The notes under the pieces are model-generated. The model ran no database searches. It was given only the letters and a program-made list of their open reading frames with translations, and had not been told where the DNA came from. The position numbers were made by a program, and so were the translations under genes. Source: Plasmodium relictum (lineage: Eukaryota; Apicomplexa; Aconoidasida; Haemosporida; Plasmodiidae). Taken from it: a stretch of DNA of 64,000 bases. The stretch spans positions 372,001 to 436,000 of the forward strand of contig NC_041680.1 of NCBI RefSeq assembly GCF_900005765.1, read 5' to 3'. Positions 12,714 through 24,272 of the stretch are shown in pieces (the first letter of the stretch is position 1; the number at the start of each line of letters is the position of its first letter).

Positions 12714-13578
12714 ATGGCTCCAAAATCAAGTAAAAAAAATATATTTTTTTCAAATTTTCAATGAAAATTTATTTATATATATGTATGAATAGTTTAATTT
12801 TATTTTTTTTCTAAAATTAATCGTAATTTTAAATGTGTAAAGCATTTGTCACTTTTCATAATATTTTTATTTTTAATATGTTCCAAAAAGTATATTTTGT
12901 AATTTTTAAATTAATATATTTATAATTTTAATTTCATTTTGTTAGAAAAGTTGAAAATTTAAAATTTTTTTTTATTTTATTGTTTTAATTATTATTTATC
13001 TAATTTTTCCAATTTTTTTTTTTTTTACTATAATTTTTATATAAATCATTAACCAATTTTTTAGTTTTCTTTATAAAAAATTTTTTTTTTTTTTTTTTTA
13101 CACATTAGTGCTAGAACTGAAAGATAATCAATGGGATGTTTCTAATTACAAGAATTCAGGGACTGTTAAGTTAAGTGAAGTGGAGTTTAATAATGCTGTT
13201 AATATATTTGACTGTGAAAATACCACATTTGTGATAGAAAAAGATAAATTTAAGTCATTGCAAATTCAGAAATGTGTAAAATGCAATATAGTTTTAAATA
13301 ATTTAATATCTTCTATTGAAATAATCGATTCTAAAAAAATAAAAATTCAAGTTCTCGGAAAATGTTCGTCTATCACTATAGATAAATGCATAGGAATAGA
13401 TATTTATTTATCAAAAGAAAATAATGAAACAGAGTTTACAACAGCATTATCAGCTGAAATGAATGTTCACTTAGAAAATGAAGATGACTGGAAAGAAATT
13501 ACAATTCCTGAACAATTTCAGCATCAATTAGAAAACGGAAAACTTAATACAAGAGTTTCGGATTTATATAAGTTTTAA
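12714..13578 (+). CDS. CAP: Adenylyl cyclase-associated protein, C-terminal domain only (C-CAP), G-actin-binding
   Basis: Two exons, 12714-12729 and 13109-13578, give about 162 residues. Exon 1 encodes only MAPKS plus the first base of the next Met codon, so that ATG is split by the intron. The body is the beta-helical CAP/C-CAP domain: LELKDNQWDVSNYKN at the start, repeated short strands with Cys and Asn turns (SLQIQKCVKCNIVLNN, SITIDKCIGIDIYL), then the family hallmark SAEMNV followed by EITIPEQF. The C-terminus ends KLNTRVSDLYKF. In apicomplexans CAP lacks the N-terminal cyclase-binding and Pro-rich regions of yeast and animal CAP. It binds ADP-actin monomers and helps actin turnover in the motile stages. 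The length fits C-CAP. Whether translation starts here or at 12435 is open. Confidence 0.88.
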
Positions 13579-14676
13579 ATTCATATATATTTATTTAAAT
13601 ATTATCATGTAATAATTGTTAATATAGTTTCAACTCGTTTTTATTATAGAAAATTTTATTTTTTGTTTATATTTGTTTCTTATATATAATTTTAATAAAT
13701 ATGCCTTTTTTTTCCCTTATTTTTAATATCATTTTTTTCTTTTTTTTATAAAAAGATTATTCAATTTTTAATTGCCTATGTGAATCTTCATATTTTATTA
13801 ATATTCTATATATTATATATGGATAGCGTTTTATTAAATGTTATCTTCTTTTTTAAACGAGCAATAGTTATTCATAAAATATAATATTTAATCATATTTA
13901 ATTATAAATATTTGTTTTTAAAAAAATGAAAAAAATATAATAATTTGTAGAAATTATTATATAAAAATGAAACTTTGTTTGTACTCAATAGAAAAGCTTC
14001 TAAAAAACTTTCAGAATATTCTTATAAAAATTAAAGAATATATACAACAAAGTAGAAAATATTAAGAAAAAGGAAACTGTAGAAATATATATTTATTAAC
14101 TACATATTTTTAAAATTTAAAAAAAAAAAAAACAAATTTTAATATAACATAGAAAAAAAAAAATTAGCATATAAAACTTTAGTTAAATATAAATATCAAA
14201 AATATTTATTTTTAATATATGTAGATTTATGTAAGGATACATATATACAAATTTATTAAAGTTTATAATAATACTTATATTAACAATAATGCACCTTATA
14301 AAAGCATTTAAATGTATATTAACATTATTCTCTTTTTTTTTTTTTTTTACTTGAAAAAGAAGAAAGAAAATAAATATTATTTTATGATAGGATTATAATA
14401 TGATAAACATAATTATAAAATGATACATATTTTTAATATATTTATAAAGAAAAAAAAATATACAATAAAAATAAATTTTTTAAAAATATTTTTCAGTAAT
14501 TATTAATCTAAAAAAAATTTGTATATTATTTAAAAAGCATAAAAAGCAAAGAAATTAAAAAAAAAAAAAATAAAAAAAAAATATATTAATCAGTTGTTTT
14601 AATGAATAAACTAAAAATATAAATTATTTTAAATATACTTCATTTTTTCCTTTCAAATATATATTTATTATACAAA
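13579..14676. other. Intergenic between C-CAP and a RAP protein gene
   Basis: About 1.1 kb of A/T-rich DNA between same-strand genes, T-rich in the first half and A-rich in the second, with dA runs directly upstream of the ATG at 14677. No RNA gene, repeat array or coding fragment was recognised. Confidence 0.6.
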
Positions 14677-16368
14677 ATGAGAATTTTAAAAAACACAGTA
14701 GTGAAATGTAATTTTTTTCATAATGTATCGAGAAGAAAAATAAGTAATTTTTCTTATTTAAAGGGAATAAATGAAATATGTAGTCAACAAATTATAAAGA
14801 AAATAAATTTAAATGCTCTTGTTTTTCAGAGGAATGTAACAAATAATGTTTTAGAAAAAAGAAAAGATAATGTAGATGAATACATGAGCAATGATGACAT
14901 AATTAAATTTTTTGAAGAAAACAAAAATATGAATATAGATAAACTATATAATTTAATAAAAAATTTAAGTAGAAAAAAGATTGATGATAAGAAAAAAATT
15001 GTAGAAAATGAAAAATTTTTAAACATCATTGAAGAAATAGAAAATCGTATCAATATAATGAATACTAGATATCTATGTAATTTTTCTTTAAGATTAGTAA
15101 GTATTTCAATAAATAATGATGAAATAAAAAGGGTACTAACAAAAATAAGTGAGCACATATTAAAAAAAATGAATGTAAACCCAAGGGATTTGGTTGGGAT
15201 TTGTTATGCTTTAAGCTTATGCAATAATATCAATGAATATTTTTTTGAGCATGTAAAAAAAGAAACAATTTCAAACATTGATGCTTTTACACCAACTTTA
15301 TTAACTCAATTATTAGAAAGTATGAGATTATCACAAAATTTAGATGTGGAATTAACTAATTTGATAGTAGAGAAAATGTGTGAAGAAATTGATCGTTTTA
15401 CTACAAAAGATGTGAACTTAGCTTTAAAAACATTATCAATGGCTGGTATACCAAGAGGATTTTTGATTCGCCGTTTATGTAATTTAGTTTTTGATAATGT
15501 ATCACATTTTCATCATTCTTCTTTAATAAATATTATATATAATTTGACAAAGTTGAAATTCACAACAGCAAATCATATAGATATAATATATAAAAATGTT
15601 GAAGAACATTTAGAAAATTGTAACATAACTACTTTATCTGAATTATTGTATACACTTTATATGAACGAAATAAATGAAGAAAATAAAATAAACAAAATTT
15701 TTGAAAATATTAAATATGATCAATTTAATACTACAAAAACAGCTACTTTAATTGATTTTATTCATGCTTCTACATATTATAACAAATATATAGAAAAGGA
15801 AAAATTGTTAGATTTAATTAATTTATTATTTAAAAGAAATATTCCTAAATCATTAACGTTAATTGCTAAAATAAGAGAACCCATCTATTTTTTATCAGCT
15901 GATAATAATTTTAAATTTGATTTAAATAATATTTCTCCATCATGGTTAAATGCTATGAATGATTTCTTAAGAATAGATCACGAAAAATTACAAGCATTAA
16001 AAACCTTTCATGAAGTTCAAAATGTTTTAAATTCAATTGCTTTAAATTTTCAATTAAATTTCACCCCTCTTCAAGTTGTTCATTCATATTCAGTAGATTT
16101 TATAGATAATGATAAGAAAATTATAATTGATTTAGATACTATTGTTAGACATACCTCTTTTCAAATTAAGCATAAATATTTTGAAAATTTAGGTTATAAA
16201 ACAGCTAAAATTCAATTTTGGAAATGGAGAAAATGTAGAACTGAGAATGAACAACAAAACTATTTATGTGATATCATATATTCAGTAACAGATAAAAAAC
16301 AGAATTTACAAGAAATGAATCAAGAGTTGAATGAAAAAAAAATGGACATTAGTCAGAAGGAAAATTAA
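14677..16368 (+). CDS. RAP-domain protein, putative organellar RNA-binding protein
   Basis: A single exon of 563 residues. The N-terminus (MRILKNTVVKCNFFHNVSRR) is basic with little acidity, like a mitochondrial or apicoplast leader. Residues about 80-460 are helical with loosely repeated 35-40-residue units, of the type seen in octo/heptatricopeptide RNA-binding proteins. Residues about 468-535 form a RAP domain (SYSVDFIDNDKKIIIDLD, then FENLGYKTAKIQFWKW), a fold with a restriction-endonuclease-like core. RAP proteins are expanded in apicomplexans, and studied members act on mitochondrial rRNA fragments. The C-terminal ~25 residues are Glu/Asn/Lys-rich. The gene is convergent with the large membrane-protein gene across about 540 bp. 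Its specific target RNA cannot be told. Confidence 0.8.
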   Translation: MRILKNTVVKCNFFHNVSRRKISNFSYLKGINEICSQQIIKKINLNALVFQRNVTNNVLEKRKDNVDEYMSNDDIIKFFEENKNMNIDKLYNLIKNLSRKKIDDKKKIVENEKFLNIIEEIENRINIMNTRYLCNFSLRLVSISINNDEIKRVLTKISEHILKKMNVNPRDLVGICYALSLCNNINEYFFEHVKKETISNIDAFTPTLLTQLLESMRLSQNLDVELTNLIVEKMCEEIDRFTTKDVNLALKTLSMAGIPRGFLIRRLCNLVFDNVSHFHHSSLINIIYNLTKLKFTTANHIDIIYKNVEEHLENCNITTLSELLYTLYMNEINEENKINKIFENIKYDQFNTTKTATLIDFIHASTYYNKYIEKEKLLDLINLLFKRNIPKSLTLIAKIREPIYFLSADNNFKFDLNNISPSWLNAMNDFLRIDHEKLQALKTFHEVQNVLNSIALNFQLNFTPLQVVHSYSVDFIDNDKKIIIDLDTIVRHTSFQIKHKYFENLGYKTAKIQFWKWRKCRTENEQQNYLCDIIYSVTDKKQNLQEMNQELNEKKMDISQKEN

Positions 16369-16910
16369 ATAAATAAAAAATTAATTTGTTAAATTTTAAC
16401 TTAGAAAAAAAATATACATATATATAAAAGTTTATAAATGTATAGCATAAATTTTTTTTTATAAAGTACTAAAAAACAAAAAAGAAAAAAAAATGAATAT
16501 TTTAAATAGGTATAGATAAAAAATATCGTTATATATATATATATATGAAAATTAACTTTTTATTATAGAATAAAAAGAATACTTAAAAATAAATTATTTT
16601 AAAAATAGAGATTTAATGATCATTAATTAAAAAAAAAAAAAGTGACAAGAAGCTTGGCTTTACATATATATTTATAAACTTATAAATTTTTTTTTTTTTA
16701 ATATCTTATTATATATATATATATATATATTTATGTAATAATATAATAATGATAATTTTTATAAGATACACATTTAAAGATTTTTTACTTAATATAAAAA
16801 AAAAAAATTTTTAAAAAGCATTGATGCAAATTAAAGAAAATAAATAAATAAAATAAAATAAAAAAATTTCAATTGCATATATATATATATGTATATATAA
16901 TTCATAAAAT
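16369..16910. other. Convergent intergenic (3' to 3')
   Basis: Short A/T-rich interval between the 3' ends of the RAP gene (+) and the 2131-residue membrane protein gene (-). It contains several (TA)n stretches and dA/dT runs, presumably both 3' UTRs. Nothing else was seen. Confidence 0.6.
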
Positions 16911-19900
16911 TTATCTATTAATTGGTGTTTGAATATTATCGTTATCTATATTATTAATAACATTGGTATTATTAATACGATTACAAAATATTTTCCTTAC
17001 AAAATTAAAAATATAATATAGAAAAAAAAAAATAGGATATAAAATTGTATCTATTAACATAAGAAAGGCAAAGTATATTTGAGCAAATTGGTTTCCTCCA
17101 TTTTCTGATAAATGGAATCTTAATATCTCTAAGATATATAAAAAAAAGTAAATGAACATTTGCAAGAAAAAATAATGAGTATTGGTAAAAAATGATTTAA
17201 ATTTATTTAAGAAATATGAATATAAATTATCACTATCATCGTAAACCGCTATAAGAGCTAGTAAACCATCTTCATATGTTAAAAGTAAAAATATTAATTT
17301 TTTATGTAAATTATTCTCTGGATTTTTTTGATTTATTACATTCAAAAAAGGAAAATAACTTTCAATAGAAAAAAAGGACACATGAATTAATTTTAAAGAT
17401 TTATACAATTCAGGTAATTTATCTAATGATACATAATATGGCTTACTCATCTTATTTGTTTCAGAATCTCTTAATGATAAAAATAAATTAGAACTTTTTA
17501 AAAAAGCAATAATATTTCCATCACTATTTATCCATTTCCTATCATTATTTTCATTTATATTATTAATAAAATCTTGTAAATTTGATAAATCCAAAAAGTT
17601 AGAATTTTTAAAATTTCTTTTAGAGAATTCGTAAAAATTATTTGCACAATTTGTTTTGGAAAAAAAGGAACTAAGATTGTAGTTAGTTAATGCTGATAAA
17701 ACAGAGAATATATTGCGTTCTTGATTTATATCAAATGGTTTTTTTTTATTTCTAGTATTATTTATATTTGATATAACATCATACAAGTTTATAGAATATT
17801 TTAATATATTAGCTGGTAAAGCAAATTTTTGAATACATCTGAGTTTCAATAAATAATTCATTCTTTTTTCAGAAAGCTTATTTTTGTAAAAAACTAAATA
17901 ATTTTCATTCTTATTATTGTTTTTTTGAAGTTTATAAATATTATAATTCCATTTTCCTTTTTGTTGAATTCCCTTCTTACTAGCTTCATTATATATCCTT
18001 TTCTGAAATTGTGATATTAAGAAATCTATTTTATAATTAGTCAAATTAATTATATTATATATATTATAAATGTTGAAATAATATCTTAAAATATTATTAT
18101 ATTTACACATAGATATAGTTATAATTTGTTCTCCCTCATTATTATTATCTACTTCTTTTATTAAAAAAAATTTTAAATTTTTATTTCGTTTTCTTTTATT
18201 AGCATTATAATTTGGAATTGATATTTCTATTGGCAACTGAGGAATTTTCTTGTTCATATATTTATATTTTTCATAATTTGAAGTCAATTTTGATAATTCT
18301 ACTGATCCATAACAAATATATTTATTATCATTTTTATTACCAAAATATATTCGCTTGTTTGTTAATTTCAATAATGATATTTCACTAATATAAGGAAATT
18401 CATATACATAAAATAAATTTTCTTTTAAATAATTTTTGAATAAAACTCTTTCGTTATTATTTAATTCATTTAGAGAATCTATAAGAAATATTTCTTTTTT
18501 TAAAATTTTTAAATTCTTCTCATATTTTTTATATTTGTTTATTTGCTTCTTTTTTATAAGAAAAAGATCTATAGTTCTCAATAAATTAGCTTTAAAACGA
18601 TATAAATTTTTCATTTTTTCTTTTAGTATTTCTTCATAATTTAGTATCATATCCTTATAATTTTCTATATTTCTTATTATGTAACTATTTTTATTTTCTA
18701 GGTAAAATTTATATACTGCATTTTCTTTTTGCTTATTTATAAATACCGCATACATATTTTTAAATAATTCATTATTAATTTCATAATTATTATTAGAAAA
18801 AAAAGAAAAATTTAAGTAATCTAGCATAACCACATGCTCTTTTTCATAAAAAATAATTTTATTTTGCATATCATATCCTTTCTTATTCTTTTTGTATTGT
18901 ATATGATTCTTCTTTTGATAACTTTTTAAATTATCTCTATCTAGAGTATCATCTTTTTCAATGTATTTTTCCCTTTCATGATTTTTCTTTTTCATTTTAT
19001 TTTTTCTTTTTTTATAATTAAGAATAAATTTATGAAAATTTATTTGTTTAATTTCATGTATTTTTAAATTATATAAATTTTGTCTATAGAGATATAATTG
19101 TTCTATTTTTAAATCAATAAGATTCATATATATTATATAATTTTCCAAATTTCTTCTTTTTTCCCAATCAAATGATAATAAATCACCTAATTCTTTAAGT
19201 GCATTTATAATAAATTCAATAAAAATATTAATAAAAGGATGTGTTAATATATATTTACTCTCAGATAATATACTTTTATTTTCTTCTATATAATGTATCA
19301 TGTTTTTTGCTGTAGAAATATATTTTATAGTTTTTAGAATATTTAATTTCTCTTTATAATCTCTTAAATCTGTAAAAATGCAAAAATAAATATACTTAAT
19401 TATTTCCATTTGATTTTTTATTGAAGATATAATATTATTTTCATTCACTTTTATAAAATTATGTTTTTTTTTATTCATTGAAACATAATATTTTTTAGAA
19501 AAGTAAAAAAAAAAGTAAAATAAATATTCATCAAAATTATAGATACTTTTTTTCTTTTTTATCAGTTCAATATAATAAGAATTATTTCTTTTTAATATAT
19601 TTTTGTTTTTAAGACATTTCATTTTATTAAAGAAAAACGTATTTAACATATTCAACAAGGTGTTTTTTCTTTCTACTGATTTTATTCTATTGGAAAAATG
19701 AAGAGAATTACTTTTTTTATTTTTTTTCAAATTGATATAATTATTTATTTTATTAATGTAGTTTTCCTTTTTTAATAATTTTTTTTTATTATAATAGAAA
19801 TATAAAACTTTATTAGTATTATAATAATAATTTTTTACATTTTTCTTTTTGTTATTGTTATCTAATTTTTTTTTTAATTCTTCTCTATCTTTTATCATTT

Positions 19901-22900
19901 TCTTATATATATTTAATATATATTTATGTACTGGTTTATAATTTTCCTTATATTTTACAACAATTTTATTTTCATCTATAGAAATTATTTTATTATTAAA
20001 TAACTCCAGTTTATTTGTATTCATTAATGGGAAATATATTAGTCTGTTTACTATTTTTTCATTTATATATGTCTTGTATTTAATAATAAAATCGAAATTT
20101 TCTTTGTTTACTACAATATGGGATGATAGGGAATTTAAAATGATTGTAGTTACATGTTTCCATCCATTTGAATTTATAAAATGATTTATATATTTAACAT
20201 GATTCTTTTTACTGGAATTATTATTTTTTTCATATATATTTATTTTTTTTTTACAATTGTTGTTCTTTTTTAAAAAAAAATCATCCAATTCACAATCTTC
20301 TTTGTTTTTCTTTATTTCTTCATTTTTATTTTTTTCTTTTTTTAAATATTTGAATAAAATGGTAAAATAATCTGAATACATATGTGAATCATTATAATAG
20401 TAATTTATATTCTTATACATTAATAAATAATATAAAAAAAATAGAGAATAAATGTTATTACTTTTAATATATTTAATAGGACTGACCTTTTCTTCATATG
20501 AATTTACTATTTGGTATTCTAAAAAATTAAACAATAGATTATTTTTATATATATGTTTATTTTTCTCGCAAAATAATATATAACTAAATATGATCATAAT
20601 ATTATTTATTGTTTTCTTCATAATATTTATTAAGGTATTATAAGAAACTATTAAGTAAATTATTATGTAACGTATAATGAAAACTATTTTACATAAAATT
20701 GTTGTGTAAGAAAATAAATGGTATTCATTCTTCTTATTGCATAAACCCTCATAGGAAAAATTGTTTTCGTCAAAAAATATTGTCTTATCAGAAAGTTCTT
20801 TTTGATTAAAAATTTCATTTTTATCATAATATAAATAATTCTTCATGTAAGAAAAAAATTCCCTCTTTTTTTTAATAAAATTTTCAGTTTGACTATTTCT
20901 TTCATTTAAAAAGTAAATAAATCTAAACCTTCTAATAATATTAAATGCAATACTTGGATGGAAGTTTTCTAAATCATTAAACATAGATAAAAAACTTTTT
21001 TTATCAAAAAAATAATAAAAACTATATTTGATAAACAAAAGATAACATTGAAATATATCATTAAATATAAATAAATATATCTCGTAAGATATACTAAAAA
21101 TGTTACATAAATATTTTAAAATATAAAATGGTAAAAATGCTATACTTTTTAATTTCTTATTTCTATTATTCGTTTCTTTATTTTCCAAGAGATTATAAGT
21201 TTTATAGAAAAGTTTTTTTTTATCATTTAAAAATTCATATAATTTAATATTTTTATCAATATAAACAATATCATAATATGTATATATTAACATTTTGCAT
21301 ATTTCTTTTTTTGAAAATTTTTTCTGTATATGTGAATTATTTTTATAAAAAGGATTATTGCATACGTTTGATTCACAATAATTAGAAATATAATTTGAAA
21401 AATTATAAAAATCGTTATTTTTATTATTATTACATAAATAATTTATTATACTTTTCTTATCACTGATATTATCTTTTAAGAAAAAATGTATATCCTTGTT
21501 ATTTTTAATATAATTTCTGAATATTCTTTCATAATAATTATTTTTTTCTTGAATTTCATTATTTTTTAAAGTACTTTTTATGTTGTCAGCATTTCCAGTT
21601 TCATTTATTTTTTCTATATATTTCCTTTTATTATTTATATTAAAATTATTATTTTTTTTTAATCCAGTTTTTTTTTTATGTTCATTAAAATAAATTTTGT
21701 GATATTTTCTTAATTTTTCTAGATCATTTTTTACTTTTAATATATCTTCATGATAATGTGTACTAATTTTTCTTTTTAATTCGGTTATTTCATTATTGAA
21801 TATAATATTCCTACTATTAGTAAACTTCTTTTTATAATTTTGTTCTATTTTATTTTTTATATTAGAATTAGAAATTATATTTTCAACAAATTCGTTTAAA
21901 GACCTATAATATATATGTAATTCACTTTTATACATATTAGAAGAGGAATCATTGTTTCTTAGTTTATTATACAATATTAATAATATCATTGAGTTATTTC
22001 TTATATCATATATAATATCTATTTGAAAACTTTTATTATTTAATAAATTTAAACTGGTATTAGATCCTTCTATTATATTGAGTTTTATTTTTGATATAAT
22101 TTTTTTAACATTACTTATATCATCCTTTGTTATGTTTTCATCTTCGTATTCATCTTTTAAATTTTCAGAATTTTTTCTATTTTTAGAAGAGATATTTTGA
22201 TAATGATTTTTTAATTTTTCTTCTTTATTAATTTTTCTATAATCATTACGAAAACAGCTTTTTACGTTTCTGTATTTTTTAAAAATAGGAATAAAATGTT
22301 TACGTTCAATGTTTTTTTCTAAGTTCTTACTAGATTCATTGTTTTTTTTTTTTATTCTTTTTAAAATTTCATATTTAACCAAATCATTAACTACATGATT
22401 TTTATTTAAATATATTTTACAAAAAGTATTTCCTAATAATATTAAATTCTTACCTTTTTTATAGGATTTTGTTTCTGCCCTTTTTTTACAAGTATTATTG
22501 TACTCTCTTTTGTTTTTACTAAATATTTTTAATTTCTTATTATTTCCATTTTTATTGTTATTAATCAAATAAAGTGTTATTTTATACATAATTTTAGGTA
22601 TTTCTTTTAAATTGAAAATATTTTCTGTAAGTAAATTATAATATTTATCTAATTCCAGTGCTCTTTTTTCAATAATATTCCACACAGAATTCGTTTTATA
22701 ATTTTTTTTATCATACGTATCAAAATTATTATTGTCTAAAATTTTATTTTTTTTAGATACATTTATCATATTTTTGGAATAATTTTTTTTATTTAAATTA
22801 TTAACATTATTCTTTTTGTATATTATTTTATCTTTTTTTTTAATAATTTCCTTTTTTATATTATTAGGATTAAAATTTCTGTATGTAATAAAACTATCAT

Positions 22901-23306
22901 CATTTTTATGTTTATCTTTCTCAATGAAATTAATTATTTCTTCAAAAATTTTTTCATAATTCAAATTTTTTAAATTATATTTCTGGAAATTTGATAACTT
23001 CTTTGAATTGCTACTACTTTCACTTTTATTAGTAGAAAAAAAAAAATCCTCTGAATATTTTTCGTATTTTTTTAATATCAGTTTACGAAATTTAACAAAA
23101 TCTATATCTTTTATTGGAAAATGTTCTTCCTTTTCTTTATTTTTATATTTACTTGAATATAAGATTTCTATTCTAAATGGAGAATATTTATTGAAAGAAT
23201 CTTCAATTTTGTAATTAAAAAAAAATATAAAAATTAAAAGTGGAAATGCTACATATATTATCAACTTTATGCTGTTATATCTTTCGAATGAATGAAACAA
23301 AGGCAT
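16911..23306 (-). CDS. Very large conserved Plasmodium membrane protein, function unknown
   Basis: A single uninterrupted exon of 2131 residues starting MPLFHSFERYNSIK. A hydrophobic segment at about 13-31 (KLIIYVAFPLLIFIFFF) can serve as signal anchor or first membrane span. The next ~700 residues are Lys/Asn-rich with low-complexity patches. Further hydrophobic clusters lie near the first third to middle (around LFIFNDIFQCYLLFIKY and CKIVFIIRYIIIYLIV). At the C-terminus two more lie close together (FFLQMFIYFFLYILEI and FAFLMLIDTILYPIFFF), with a polar tail. No enzyme motif or known domain was recognised. The better-ordered C-terminal ~400 residues (LPVEISIPNY-like stretch, LKLRCIQKFALPANILKYSI) are where a remote fold search should start. 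It is probably an integral membrane protein of the secretory or endomembrane system. Confidence 0.75.
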   Translation of the reverse strand: MPLFHSFERYNSIKLIIYVAFPLLIFIFFFNYKIEDSFNKYSPFRIEILYSSKYKNKEKEEHFPIKDIDFVKFRKLILKKYEKYSEDFFFSTNKSESSSNSKKLSNFQKYNLKNLNYEKIFEEIINFIEKDKHKNDDSFITYRNFNPNNIKKEIIKKKDKIIYKKNNVNNLNKKNYSKNMINVSKKNKILDNNNFDTYDKKNYKTNSVWNIIEKRALELDKYYNLLTENIFNLKEIPKIMYKITLYLINNNKNGNNKKLKIFSKNKREYNNTCKKRAETKSYKKGKNLILLGNTFCKIYLNKNHVVNDLVKYEILKRIKKKNNESSKNLEKNIERKHFIPIFKKYRNVKSCFRNDYRKINKEEKLKNHYQNISSKNRKNSENLKDEYEDENITKDDISNVKKIISKIKLNIIEGSNTSLNLLNNKSFQIDIIYDIRNNSMILLILYNKLRNNDSSSNMYKSELHIYYRSLNEFVENIISNSNIKNKIEQNYKKKFTNSRNIIFNNEITELKRKISTHYHEDILKVKNDLEKLRKYHKIYFNEHKKKTGLKKNNNFNINNKRKYIEKINETGNADNIKSTLKNNEIQEKNNYYERIFRNYIKNNKDIHFFLKDNISDKKSIINYLCNNNKNNDFYNFSNYISNYCESNVCNNPFYKNNSHIQKKFSKKEICKMLIYTYYDIVYIDKNIKLYEFLNDKKKLFYKTYNLLENKETNNRNKKLKSIAFLPFYILKYLCNIFSISYEIYLFIFNDIFQCYLLFIKYSFYYFFDKKSFLSMFNDLENFHPSIAFNIIRRFRFIYFLNERNSQTENFIKKKREFFSYMKNYLYYDKNEIFNQKELSDKTIFFDENNFSYEGLCNKKNEYHLFSYTTILCKIVFIIRYIIIYLIVSYNTLINIMKKTINNIMIIFSYILFCEKNKHIYKNNLLFNFLEYQIVNSYEEKVSPIKYIKSNNIYSLFFLYYLLMYKNINYYYNDSHMYSDYFTILFKYLKKEKNKNEEIKKNKEDCELDDFFLKKNNNCKKKINIYEKNNNSSKKNHVKYINHFINSNGWKHVTTIILNSLSSHIVVNKENFDFIIKYKTYINEKIVNRLIYFPLMNTNKLELFNNKIISIDENKIVVKYKENYKPVHKYILNIYKKMIKDREELKKKLDNNNKKKNVKNYYYNTNKVLYFYYNKKKLLKKENYINKINNYINLKKNKKSNSLHFSNRIKSVERKNTLLNMLNTFFFNKMKCLKNKNILKRNNSYYIELIKKKKSIYNFDEYLFYFFFYFSKKYYVSMNKKKHNFIKVNENNIISSIKNQMEIIKYIYFCIFTDLRDYKEKLNILKTIKYISTAKNMIHYIEENKSILSESKYILTHPFINIFIEFIINALKELGDLLSFDWEKRRNLENYIIYMNLIDLKIEQLYLYRQNLYNLKIHEIKQINFHKFILNYKKRKNKMKKKNHEREKYIEKDDTLDRDNLKSYQKKNHIQYKKNKKGYDMQNKIIFYEKEHVVMLDYLNFSFFSNNNYEINNELFKNMYAVFINKQKENAVYKFYLENKNSYIIRNIENYKDMILNYEEILKEKMKNLYRFKANLLRTIDLFLIKKKQINKYKKYEKNLKILKKEIFLIDSLNELNNNERVLFKNYLKENLFYVYEFPYISEISLLKLTNKRIYFGNKNDNKYICYGSVELSKLTSNYEKYKYMNKKIPQLPIEISIPNYNANKRKRNKNLKFFLIKEVDNNNEGEQIITISMCKYNNILRYYFNIYNIYNIINLTNYKIDFLISQFQKRIYNEASKKGIQQKGKWNYNIYKLQKNNNKNENYLVFYKNKLSEKRMNYLLKLRCIQKFALPANILKYSINLYDVISNINNTRNKKKPFDINQERNIFSVLSALTNYNLSSFFSKTNCANNFYEFSKRNFKNSNFLDLSNLQDFINNINENNDRKWINSDGNIIAFLKSSNLFLSLRDSETNKMSKPYYVSLDKLPELYKSLKLIHVSFFSIESYFPFLNVINQKNPENNLHKKLIFLLLTYEDGLLALIAVYDDSDNLYSYFLNKFKSFFTNTHYFFLQMFIYFFLYILEILRFHLSENGGNQFAQIYFAFLMLIDTILYPIFFFLYYIFNFVRKIFCNRINNTNVINNIDNDNIQTPINR

Positions 23307-24272
23307 TATTTGTTTTTACTATTTAAATAAAAAAAAAAAAAGAAATAATTAAAAAAAATAACAGCATTCAAGTTCTTTAATATTAATTCAATAAAATGAT
23401 TAATATAAAAGATATTTATTTATATTTTTTATGTTTCTTTTTGGCTTTCTTTTAATTCTTTTTTCTCTTCAATAAAGAAATTTATATTAAAATTCTTAAA
23501 TTGTTAAGATAAAAATAAATGTTGTCTAGTTCATTTTAAATATTTATTTGATCATTTTTTTAATGAACTCAAAATAAAATTTTTAAACTTAGATTTAAAT
23601 AAATTTAAAAAAGCAAAGGAAAAACAACAAAAAAAAAGTTTCATTGAAAATTTCTTTAACATATCTAATCATAATTAAGAAAATGATAAAACTTATTTCT
23701 ATATGGATATAACAAAATTAATAAATAGTATTTTTATATATATATATATATAATAAATAAACTTATAGAATTATTTTAAAATAAAAAAATAAAATAAAAA
23801 TTATAATTAAAAACAATCCTCTGAATATGTAAGAAAATGTTTTAGTGTATTAAAAATATTAATTATTTATAATATTTTGATGACAAAAAAAAAAAAAAAG
23901 GGTTTTCCATATGCACAAAGTGAATTCCAAAAATACAAAATTCTAAAGTACTTATTTATTTATTTTTTTTACTTCTTAACAAATTGATTATATTTTATTA
24001 TGAAATTTTTAATAATTTTTAATACATATTTAAAATAGTTAATATATATATTTGTAAATATAATATATTGAATTATAAATTATTAAAAAATTATGGAAAA
24101 AATAAAAAATTTTTTAATTATAAAAAAATTAAGAGAATAAAACAAAAATATACAATCATTTTAATTATTGTCGCAAAATTTTAAAACATTTAATGCACAT
24201 TAAAAAAAAAAAAAATAGGAAAATTTTATAAAAATTAGTTAAACAAAAAAAAAAAAATTCTTTTTTTTTTTT
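23307..24272. other. Intergenic region upstream of the large membrane protein gene
   Basis: About 1 kb between two minus-strand genes, A/T-rich throughout with a dA run near 23884-23900. It should hold the promoter and 5' UTR of the large membrane protein gene and the 3' UTR of the next gene. No gene-like sequence on either strand. Confidence 0.6.
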
